This document shows, in pieces, positions 1 to 5,634 of a stretch of 5,634 nucleotides of DNA. The stretch's first letter is position 1. Each line of letters starts with the position of its first letter. Position numbers and translations under genes: made by a program. Source of the stretch: Verrucomicrobiota bacterium (GTDB lineage Bacteria; Verrucomicrobiota; Verrucomicrobiia; Opitutales; Opitutaceae); the NCBI GenBank assembly GCA_003694825.1, contig RFJS01000275.1, forward strand, positions 1 through 5,634, given 5' to 3'. The notes under the pieces are model-generated. The model saw nothing but the letters and a program-made list of their open reading frames with translations. It had not been told where the DNA came from and ran no database searches.

Positions 1-1368
1 ATCATCGGCAACGAACTGGTCTCACCGACCGTGCCTTTCGTCGTCGTCGACGGTTCTTCCACGGGCGTCTATGTGCATGGCAACAACGAAGGCGGCACCG
101 TGCAGTGGCGTGCGGGCGAGCCCCAGGTCGTGCCCGCGAGTTATCTCTATGAGACGACGCCGGCGTTCTGGAACATCCCCGATCCGTGGCCGTCCATCGG
201 GCCGGAGCACGAAGCCGGGCAATACACCATCCCGGCGCAGCGGCGCTGGGAGCAGGGGCTTGTCGAGACCTTTGCGGCGCCGCTGCCGGAAATCGAGGCC
301 CAGCCGGTCAGCGCCGCGGCCGCCCCGGGCGGGGTGGTCACGCTCAGCGCCGATGTCTACACGCTCGGCCCCGTTTCGTATCAGTGGCAAAAGGACGGAG
401 TGGATCTGACTGACGGCGCCTCCCTCTCGGGAGCGAACACCGCGACACTGACGATCCAGAACGTTTCGCCGGCGGACGCCGGCGTCTATCGGCTCGTCAT
501 TACCGGCGACCGCGGCACCGTCACGACCGCCGAAGCTCTCGTGTCCGTGTGGGATCCGGCGGCGGGTCACCTCGCCAACCTTTCCACCCGCGGACAGGTC
601 CTCGCCGGCGACGACATTCTCATCGCGGGCTTTGTCCTCGACGGAGCGGGCACGAAAACCCTTCTGATCCGCGGACTGGGGCCGGCGATGATCAAGTTTG
701 TCGGCGAGGAAAAAGCGCTCGCCGATGCCACCCTCACTCTCAATGCGGGCGCCCGGTCTCTGGGCTCCAACGACGACTGGTCGCTGGCCGAGGTCGGCGA
801 TCTGGCTCTCTGGCTCGGGGCCTTCCCGATCACGCCGGGCTCGAAAGATGCCGCGCTGCGTGCCGATCTCGAGGCGGGATCCTACACGGCCCATCTCGCC
901 GGGGCCGGCGGCACCGGCGTCGCCCTGCTGGAACTCTACGTGGACGCGCCCGCCGCCGAGCCGCGGTTGATGAACATTTCCACCCGTGGCCATGTCGGCA
1001 CGGGCGATGCCGTGATGATTCCGGGCATCGTCGTTGCCGACAGCCCGATGCGGCTGCTCGTGCGCGGGGTGGGGCCGGAGCTGGCGGTCTCCTTCGGATT
1101 CGACAGCGGCGCGGTGCTCGCCGATCCCGTTCTCACGCTGTTCGACAAAGACGGAAGGCCCATCGAGGTCAGCGACAACTGGGGCGATCAGACCGAGGCG
1201 TTCACGCTGGCGGCCGTCGCCGAGCAGGTGGGCGCCTTTGCGCTGACCCCGGAGAGTCTCGATGCCGCCATCCTCGTCGAGGTCGAGCCCGGCAGCTACA
1301 CGGCGCAGGTCGCCGATGCCGGCGGCGGCGAGGGTATAGCCATCGTCGAGGTTTACGCTGCGCCGTAG
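1..1368 (+). CDS. Secreted surface protein, C-terminal part (beta-helix-like tail, Ig-like domain, two tandem surface modules); 5' end outside window
   Basis: The reading frame is open from base 1 to the TAG at 1366-1368, giving 455 visible residues; the true start lies upstream. Residues about 1-90 (including PASYLYETTPAFW and WPSIGP) resemble the end of secreted right-handed beta-helix/pectate-lyase-like proteins. Residues about 98-183 form an Ig-like domain, with YQWQKDG and a late SPADAGVYRLVITG strand, and contain no cysteines. Residues about 191-313 and 322-452 are two diverged copies of one module: each opens with LxNxSTRG, continues with GDxxxIxGxV and LLxRGxGP, and ends with a GSYTAxxA...ELY/EVY strand. 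Such modules are common at the C termini of large exported proteins in Verrucomicrobiota. The role is probably extracellular or cell-surface binding or display. The enzymatic or adhesive activity, if any, lies in the missing N-terminal part, so no specific function is assigned. Confidence 0.88.
   Translation: MIGNELVSPTVPFVVVDGSSTGVYVHGNNEGGTVQWRAGEPQVVPASYLYETTPAFWNIPDPWPSIGPEHEAGQYTIPAQRRWEQGLVETFAAPLPEIEAQPVSAAAAPGGVVTLSADVYTLGPVSYQWQKDGVDLTDGASLSGANTATLTIQNVSPADAGVYRLVITGDRGTVTTAEALVSVWDPAAGHLANLSTRGQVLAGDDILIAGFVLDGAGTKTLLIRGLGPAMIKFVGEEKALADATLTLNAGARSLGSNDDWSLAEVGDLALWLGAFPITPGSKDAALRADLEAGSYTAHLAGAGGTGVALLELYVDAPAAEPRLMNISTRGHVGTGDAVMIPGIVVADSPMRLLVRGVGPELAVSFGFDSGAVLADPVLTLFDKDGRPIEVSDNWGDQTEAFTLAAVAEQVGAFALTPESLDAAILVEVEPGSYTAQVADAGGGEGIAIVEVYAAP
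571..1356 (+). repeat. Tandem protein-level repeat: two ~125-residue surface modules
   Basis: Copy 1 spans about 571-939 and copy 2 about 964-1356. Shared landmarks are N[LI]STRG, GD followed by an I-x-G-[FI]-V strand, LL[IV]RG[LV]GP, an [SD]-[ND]-[DN]-W segment, a GAF...TP segment, DAA, GSYTA and a closing E[LV]Y strand. The copies are clearly diverged in DNA and protein, so this is an old internal duplication rather than a recent tandem repeat. A short, still similar stretch is the segment encoding N[LI]STRG near 574-591 and 973-990. Confidence 0.75.
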
Positions 1369-1370
1369 TG

Positions 1371-1406
1371 CGGGAGGAGGGGGCGCCGCCGGTGTCCTCC
1401 CGGCGG
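1371..1406 (+). terminator. GC-rich hairpin(s) just after the surface-protein gene; possible terminator
   Basis: Three bases after the TAG is a perfect 8-bp inverted repeat: CGGGAGGA at 1371-1378 and TCCTCCCG at 1395-1402, with a 16-base loop. An alternative 7-bp stem, CCGCCGG at 1386-1392 with CCGGCGG at 1400-1406, has a 7-base loop and uses overlapping bases, so the two stems exclude each other. No T-tract follows, so a classical intrinsic terminator is not shown. The placement, and the following gene having its own signal peptide and weak leader, fit an end-of-transcript structure. Confidence 0.35.
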
Positions 1407-1469
1407 GGTGATGGACGGGGCGGACGTGAACGGTGAAACGGGAAAGGCATTAGGATCGTCTCTCCCGGC

Positions 1470-4151
1470 ATGCGTGTGTTTTTGCTGAGTTTCCTGGGCG
1501 CCGCTGTTGCGGGGTTTGCGCAGACTGAGCGGTTGCCGTATCCGATTGTCGATACCGGGCAGCAGCAGGTGTTCGATGAACAGGGGCCCATTGCCTGGCC
1601 GGTCGAGGGCGCGCCCTTCTTCGGACAGGATGCCCAATACCGCGGCAATTCGCCGACCTACCGGGACAACGGCGATGGCACGGTGTCCGACCTCGTCACC
1701 GGTCTCATGTGGACCCGCGATCCGGAGCCCCGGCGCATGACCCTGGACGAGGCCGAGGCCGGGGCGAAGGCCTGCCGCGCGGGGGGCTACGATGACTGGC
1801 GATTGCCGACGATCAAGGAGCTCTACTCGCTCATCGACTTCCGGGGGACCGATCCGCGGCCGCAGGGGACCGAGACGGATACCCTCACGCCGTTCATCGA
1901 CACGCGCTACTTCGGGTTTCGCTATGGCGATCCGGCCGACGGAGAGCGGATCATCGATGCTCAGTTCGTCAGCTCCACCCGGTATGTCGGCACGACCATG
2001 CACGGGGACCCGACCGTCTTCGGCGTCAATTTCGCCGATGGCCGGATCAAGGGATACCCGATCCGCAGTCCCCGCGGAGAGGGGCGTTTTTTCGTGCGCT
2101 ACGTGCGCGGCAACCCCGCATACGGCAAGAACCGCTTCCATGACAACGGGGACGGCACCGTGACCGATGCGGCCACCGGGCTCATGTGGGCGCGCGCGGA
2201 TTCCGGCCGCGGCATGAACTGGCGCGAAGCGCTGGACTACGCTGAGCGTCTCGAGCTGGCGGGGTATGACGACTGGCGCCTTCCCAACGCCAAAGAACTG
2301 CAGAGCATCGTCAATTATACCCGCTCGCCTGATACGACCGGCACGGCGGCCCTCGATCCCGTCTTCGAGGCGACCGCCATCCGCAACGAGGCGGGCAAGC
2401 GGGATTTCGGTTACTACTGGACGAGCACCACCCACATGCGCGAAGGCGGGAAGGGGACCGAGGCGGTCTATATCAGTTTCGGCCGGGCGCTCGGCTACAT
2501 GCGCAACCGCCGTTCCGGGGCGGTGGAGCTGCTCGATGTCCACGGTGCCGGCGCTCAGCGCAGCGACCCAAAGGCGGGTGATCCGGCGCGCTACCCCCGA
2601 GGGCGCGGGCCGCAGGGCGATGTCGTGCGTATTCACAATCTTGTGCGGGTCGTGCGGGGTGGCGGCGTGGCGCTCGCCGGCGAAGGAGAGTCCGGGACGG
2701 CGGTGGGGCATCGGTCCTCCAGCGGAGCGCAGGCGGCGGTCGGGCCGGCGGCGGAGGTGGCGCCTCCCGCGGTGAAGGCGGCGTCGGCCGGAGAAGCCGA
2801 GGCCGGCAGACAGCCCGCCAGGCCGAACATTGTATTCATCCTCGCCGACGATCTCGGCTGGACCGGCACTTCGGTCGAGATGGTCCCTGGCGACGCCGAA
2901 ACACGCAGCGATCTTTATCAGACGCCCCACCTCGAGCAACTGGCCCGGGAGGGGATGCGATTCTCCGCGGCGTATGCGCCGGCTTCTCTGTGCACACCGA
3001 GCCGGGCGGGGATCCTGACGGGAAAGACGCCGGCGGAGCTGCACATGACCTCGCCGGGGTCCGGCCGTGGCGATGGGCGGCGGAAACTGCAGCCGCCGGT
3101 GCAGGTGCGGGAGTTCCCGGAGGAAGTGACCACCGTTGCGGAGGTGCTGCGCGACGCCGGCTACATGACGGCGCATTTCGGCAAGTGGCATCTCGGGCGG
3201 CGGTCGCCCGAGTTGCACGGTTTCGCGGCGAGCGACGGTCCGACCGAGAATGAACCTGTCGGCGCGGCGGGGCCGGACGATCCGAAGGCGGTGTTCGGCG
3301 TGACGGATCGGGCTATCGCTTTCATGCGCGAAAGCGTCGCGGCGGGTCGGCCGTTTTTCGTGCAGCTCTCCCACTACGCCGTGCATGAGCCCGCGGCGGC
3401 GCGAGGGGCGTCGCTGGAGAGGTTTGCCGACGTCCCCGTCGGACGCCGCCACCGGGACCGCACGGTCGCGGCGATGACCTGGGACCTCGATGCCTCGGTC
3501 GGAATGATTCGCGAGGCGCTGGCCGAGCTCGGCGTCGAGGCGCAGACCTATCTGGTGTTTTTCTCGGACAATGGTGCTCCGGCGGGGCCGCGGGTGGGGG
3601 CGCTGAACAATGCCCCGCTTTCCGGAGGCAAGGGCACGCTCCTTGAAGGCGGCCTGCGCGTGCCGCTGTTTGTGGCCGGGCCGGATGTCGCGGCCGGCGC
3701 GGCCACGGCCGTGCCGGTGACCGGATGTGACCTGTTGCCGACCTTCTGCGAATGGGCGGGGGTGCCGGTGCCGGATGGCGTGGCGGGAGTGAGCCTCGCA
3801 CCGCTGCTGCGCGGCGACAGCCAGAGCCTGGCGCGGCCGGGAGATCTGTTGCTGTTTCACTATCCCCACTACGGGAAAGGGCCGCGGGCGAAGCCGGCCA
3901 CGGCCATCATCGTCGGCTCCAACAAGCTGATTCGCGACTGGGAGACGGGCACCTGCCAGCTCTTCGATCTTGCGGTGGACCCCGGAGAACAGCGGGACCT
4001 GGCGGCGCGGGAGCCGGCGCTCCTCGAGGCGCTGAAGCAGCGGATGGATCTCGAGCTTGCGCGTGTCGGTGCGCAGTTGCCGACGGCGAATCCCGACTGG
4101 CGTCCGGCGCGGTCCGAGGGGCGCGGACGTGCCGTGAGCCCGAGGCGATGA
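1470..4151 (+). CDS. Exported fusion protein: two DUF1566 (Lcl C-terminal-like) domains followed by a complete S1-family sulfatase
   Basis: This 893-residue protein is predicted to be secreted and to hydrolyse sulfate esters, probably on a polysaccharide. The start at 1470 is supported by an immediate signal peptide (residues 1 to about 18, MRVFLLSFLGAAVAGFA then Q) and an in-frame stop at 1434-1436; the only Shine-Dalgarno-like bases are AGGA at 1452-1455, rather distant. DUF1566 copy 1 is at about 64-213 and copy 2 at about 223-396; both have NGDGTV[ST]D, TGLMW and YDDWRLPxxKEL, and copy 2 has YYWTST. A linker rich in Ala, Gly and Glu (about 399-450) leads to the sulfatase (about 452-893). 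Catalytic features: ADD (D460, D461), CTPSR with C508 as the formylglycine precursor and R512, GKWH (K572, H574), VHEP (H639), SDN (D700, N701) and GGKG (K721). Length and motifs match a full arylsulfatase A-like domain. Substrate is unknown. No maturase gene is in the window. Confidence 0.9.
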   Translation: MRVFLLSFLGAAVAGFAQTERLPYPIVDTGQQQVFDEQGPIAWPVEGAPFFGQDAQYRGNSPTYRDNGDGTVSDLVTGLMWTRDPEPRRMTLDEAEAGAKACRAGGYDDWRLPTIKELYSLIDFRGTDPRPQGTETDTLTPFIDTRYFGFRYGDPADGERIIDAQFVSSTRYVGTTMHGDPTVFGVNFADGRIKGYPIRSPRGEGRFFVRYVRGNPAYGKNRFHDNGDGTVTDAATGLMWARADSGRGMNWREALDYAERLELAGYDDWRLPNAKELQSIVNYTRSPDTTGTAALDPVFEATAIRNEAGKRDFGYYWTSTTHMREGGKGTEAVYISFGRALGYMRNRRSGAVELLDVHGAGAQRSDPKAGDPARYPRGRGPQGDVVRIHNLVRVVRGGGVALAGEGESGTAVGHRSSSGAQAAVGPAAEVAPPAVKAASAGEAEAGRQPARPNIVFILADDLGWTGTSVEMVPGDAETRSDLYQTPHLEQLAREGMRFSAAYAPASLCTPSRAGILTGKTPAELHMTSPGSGRGDGRRKLQPPVQVREFPEEVTTVAEVLRDAGYMTAHFGKWHLGRRSPELHGFAASDGPTENEPVGAAGPDDPKAVFGVTDRAIAFMRESVAAGRPFFVQLSHYAVHEPAAARGASLERFADVPVGRRHRDRTVAAMTWDLDASVGMIREALAELGVEAQTYLVFFSDNGAPAGPRVGALNNAPLSGGKGTLLEGGLRVPLFVAGPDVAAGAATAVPVTGCDLLPTFCEWAGVPVPDGVAGVSLAPLLRGDSQSLARPGDLLLFHYPHYGKGPRAKPATAIIVGSNKLIRDWETGTCQLFDLAVDPGEQRDLAAREPALLEALKQRMDLELARVGAQLPTANPDWRPARSEGRGRAVSPRR

Positions 4152-4157
4152 GCGGCT

Positions 4158-4204
4158 CGGCGCCCGCGCGGGCCGAAGCGGGCGCCGCCGGAAGGACGGC
4201 GGCG
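4158..4204. terminator. Overlapping hairpins between convergent genes; candidate bidirectional terminator
   Basis: Between the ends of two convergent genes, a 10-bp perfect inverted repeat (4158-4167 with 4178-4187, 10-base loop) overlaps a second 8-bp perfect inverted repeat (CGCCGCCG at 4183-4190 with CGGCGGCG at 4197-4204, loop GAAGGA). They share bases 4183-4187 and cannot form together. Position and symmetry suggest transcription end signals for both strands. Neither stem is followed by a T-run on either strand, so this rests on structure and location only. Confidence 0.45.
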
Positions 4205-4211
4205 TGACGGC

Positions 4212-4919
4212 TCAGGGAAGCGGCCGGATGTAGAGGTCCTTGAAATACACCGTGCTGTCGGGATCGTGGGTCTGGAGGGCGATCGTGCCCTCGCTGAGGC
4301 GGCGGCCGGGCATGCCCTCGAGTCGGGTCGCCGGATCCCAGTCCTCCGGTTCGGTCCAGTCGACCGTGGTTTTCCCATTGATGCGGATCAGGATGTGCCG
4401 GCCTTCCACGCGAATGAAGCAGTCGAACCACTCGTCATCCGGCGCGGGCGAGGCGTCGAGCACATCGACCACGGCATAGAGGCTGCCGGTTTTGCGGCGG
4501 TCCTTGTGGCTGGTGGAGTTGATCTGGCACTCGTAGCCCTTCCCGGGCCATCCGCTGGGCTGGAAGGCGGTATGAAAGTAAATGCCGGAGTTGGAGCCGG
4601 GCATGTGTTTCACGCGGGCGCGGAACTCGAAGTTGCGAAAGCTGGCCCCGCCGTCCGGACCGATATAGAAGAGGTGCGCGCGGCCGTTGGTGGTCTTGAT
4701 CGCGCCGTCCTCGATGGTGAAGCTTCCCGGGGTCTCGCCGTTGGATTTCCAGCCGTCGAAGTTTTCCCCGTTGAACATCCGCACCCAGCCTCCGGATGGG
4801 GCGGGCGAAGAGTCGAGGGCGTTTCCTTCGGCGGCATCGGCGCGGCCGCCGAGCCAGGGGATGGCGAGGAAGAGAAGCAGGGGCAGGTGACGGCGCAGGG
4901 AAGCCGGGGGTGCTTTCAT
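4212..4919 (-). CDS. Exported DUF1080 protein (3-keto-disaccharide hydrolase family)
   Basis: The protein has 235 residues from ATG at 4919 to TGA at 4214-4212. The frame extends upstream to another ATG at 5042, but the added 41 residues are Arg/Pro-rich and non-conserved-looking, whereas the chosen start opens directly into a signal peptide: LRRHLPLLLFLAIPWL, with likely cleavage near ADAA (residues 27-30). No clear Shine-Dalgarno sequence precedes it. The mature part is a single DUF1080 domain (about 44-235) with family landmarks FNGENFDGW (49-57), NSGIYFHT (110-117), GYECQIN (128-134), KTGSLY (143-148), a VEGRHILIRINGK strand (171-183) and the closing GTIALQTHDPDSTVYFKDLYI. The family has a concanavalin/LamG-like sandwich fold; some members hydrolyse 3-keto-glycosides, and many are uncharacterised carbohydrate-associated proteins. 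It is convergent with the sulfatase gene, so not in its operon, but the shared location suggests a glycan-related role. Confidence 0.9.
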   Translation of the reverse strand: MKAPPASLRRHLPLLLFLAIPWLGGRADAAEGNALDSSPAPSGGWVRMFNGENFDGWKSNGETPGSFTIEDGAIKTTNGRAHLFYIGPDGGASFRNFEFRARVKHMPGSNSGIYFHTAFQPSGWPGKGYECQINSTSHKDRRKTGSLYAVVDVLDASPAPDDEWFDCFIRVEGRHILIRINGKTTVDWTEPEDWDPATRLEGMPGRRLSEGTIALQTHDPDSTVYFKDLYIRPLP

Positions 4920-5074
4920 GATGGACGATTGTCGCGCGGAAAGGCGTCGCCGTCGAGCGGGGAAAGAGGGTCGGCGACCGGATTCGCAGGGGGCGGGCGA
5001 GTGGGTATCAAACCGGGTCCTACGGAGAAGCCGCTTGACCATGGCGGGGCTGGGGTTATCGAGTGCGCGAGATT
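4920..5074. promoter_or_regulatory. Divergent intergenic region between the DUF1080 gene and bioB
   Basis: These 155 bases must hold the start signals for both divergent genes. For bioB, TTGACC at 5035-5040 is close to a -35 consensus and is followed after 16 bases by TATCGA (5057-5062), a poor -10; use of this pair would leave a very short leader. An 11-bp odd-centred dyad, GGTCGGCGACC, lies at 4969-4979 and could be a protein site, but this is common by chance in GC-rich DNA. I see no convincing BirA-type operator and no obvious promoter for the minus-strand gene. Confidence 0.3.
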
Positions 5075-5634
5075 ATGAATACAGTGGATGACAGGGATGT
5101 GGGGGCGGTGCGCGCTGATGGCGAGCCACGGCACGACTGGACGGTGGCCGAGGCACGGGCCTTGCTGGAGATGCCGTTCAACGATTTGCTCTATCGGGCG
5201 GCCACGGTGCATCGGCGGCATTTTTCGCCGAATGAGGTGCAGGTGAGCACGCTGCTCTCGATCAAGACCGGCCGCTGTCCCGAGGATTGCAAGTATTGCC
5301 CCCAGTCCGGCCACTATCATACGGAGCTGAGGGCGGAGGCGCTCATGGCCGTCGAGCAGGTCGTGGCCGAGGCCCGGGCGGCGAAGGCTGCCGGTGCGAC
5401 GCGCTTTTGCATGGGCGCGGCCTATCGGTCGCCGTCGGAGCAGGATTTTCCGGCGATCGTGGAGATGGTGCGCCAGGTGCACGCTCTCGGCCTGGAGACG
5501 TGCGTGACTCTCGGCATGCTCGATCAGGATCAGGCGGAGCAGCTGGCGCGGGCGGGGTTGGATTATTATAATCACAATCTCGATACATCGCCGGAGTTCT
5601 ACGGAGAGATCATCACGACGCGCACCTATGCGGA
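5075..5634 (+). CDS. bioB: Biotin synthase BioB, N-terminal half (truncated by window end)
   Basis: BioB is a cytoplasmic radical-SAM enzyme that inserts sulfur into dethiobiotin in the last step of biotin synthesis. The frame runs open from ATG 5075 to the window edge, giving 186 residues. [20 protein letters not shown] holds the CxxxCxxC motif (C68, C72, C75) that binds the SAM [4Fe-4S] cluster. C112 in RFCMGAAYR and C143 in ETCVTLGML match two cysteines that ligate the [2Fe-2S] cluster in E. coli BioB (C97, C128). [22 protein letters not shown] is nearly invariant in the family. The third [2Fe-2S] cysteine and the arginine ligand lie beyond the edge. The N terminus is about 15 residues longer than in E. 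coli. A GTG at 5063 is an alternative start, limited upstream by a stop at 5036-5038; neither start has a strong ribosome binding site. No other biotin genes are visible. Confidence 0.96.
   Translation, partial: MNTVDDRDVGAVRADGEPRHDWTVAEARALLEMPFNDLLYRAATVHRRHFSPNEVQVSTLLSIKTGRCPEDCKYCPQSGHYHTELRAEALMAVEQVVAEARAAKAAGATRFCMGAAYRSPSEQDFPAIVEMVRQVHALGLETCVTLGMLDQDQAEQLARAGLDYYNHNLDTSPEFYGEIITTRTYA

Noticed and set aside
22..993. A 323-codon minus-strand open frame opposite the surface-protein gene
   Set aside because: It is in codon register with the real gene and has the same GC-driven lack of stops; there is no signal peptide or known motif.
1426..1456. Promoter-like pair GTGAAC / TAGGAT before the fusion gene
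   Set aside because: Both boxes match the consensus poorly and the 19-base spacing is long; TAGGAT also overlaps the only Shine-Dalgarno-like bases.
1353..3869. An 838-codon open frame on the minus strand opposite the sulfatase fusion
   Set aside because: Its codons are exactly in register with the plus-strand gene, so stops could arise only from TTA, CTA or TCA sense codons, which are rare at this GC content. Its translation is Arg/Pro/Gly-rich with no recognisable domain.
5001..5020. Possible BirA-type biotin operator (GGTATCAAACC region)
   Set aside because: The similarity is limited to a few bases and lacks the paired, spaced half-sites of known BirA operators.
4920..5042. Upstream extension of the DUF1080 gene to an ATG at 5042
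   Set aside because: The extra 41 residues are Arg/Pro-rich and would bury the clear signal peptide that begins at 4919.
4266..5078. A 270-codon plus-strand open frame opposite the DUF1080 gene
   Set aside because: It mirrors the DUF1080 codons, runs through the divergent intergenic region and into the bioB start, and its translation shows no family features.

Overview
The window is a high-GC bacterial segment with four protein-coding genes and no RNA genes, mobile elements or CRISPR. It most resembles Verrucomicrobiota (Opitutia-like); a planctomycete-like relative is the main alternative. This is inferred from gene content, not from a marker gene: an exported protein ending in the repeated 'LxNxSTRG...GDxxxIxGxV...LLxRGxGP' module, a formylglycine-type sulfatase, a DUF1566 protein and an exported DUF1080 protein lie together. 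Ribosome binding sites are weak throughout.

Layout, left to right. (1) Positions 1-1368 (+) hold the 3' end of a large secreted protein: a beta-helix-like tail, an Ig-like domain and two tandem copies of a roughly 125-residue surface module. (2) Positions 1369-1469 are a short intergenic stretch with GC-rich hairpins. (3) Positions 1470-4151 (+) encode an exported 893-residue protein that joins two DUF1566/Lcl-C-like domains to a complete S1-type sulfatase. This fusion is the most interesting item in the window. (4) Positions 4152-4211 lie between convergent genes and carry two overlapping, mutually exclusive GC-rich hairpins. (5) Positions 4212-4919 (-) encode an exported DUF1080 (3-keto-disaccharide hydrolase family) protein. 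(6) Positions 4920-5074 are a divergent intergenic region. (7) From 5075 (+) to the window edge is the first half of bioB, biotin synthase, which is easily missed because it runs off the end.

Read together, genes 1, 3 and 5 look like an extracytoplasmic glycan-handling neighbourhood: a surface protein, a sulfatase that would remove sulfate esters from polysaccharide, and a sugar-active DUF1080 protein. The sulfatase keeps all the core catalytic and metal-binding residues I looked for. Its DUF1566 half belongs to the fold family of the Legionella Lcl C-terminal domain, which binds sulfated glycosaminoglycans. A sulfated-glycan-binding role tethered to the enzyme is therefore a reasonable, testable inference. 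The bioB gene is housekeeping and appears unrelated in function.
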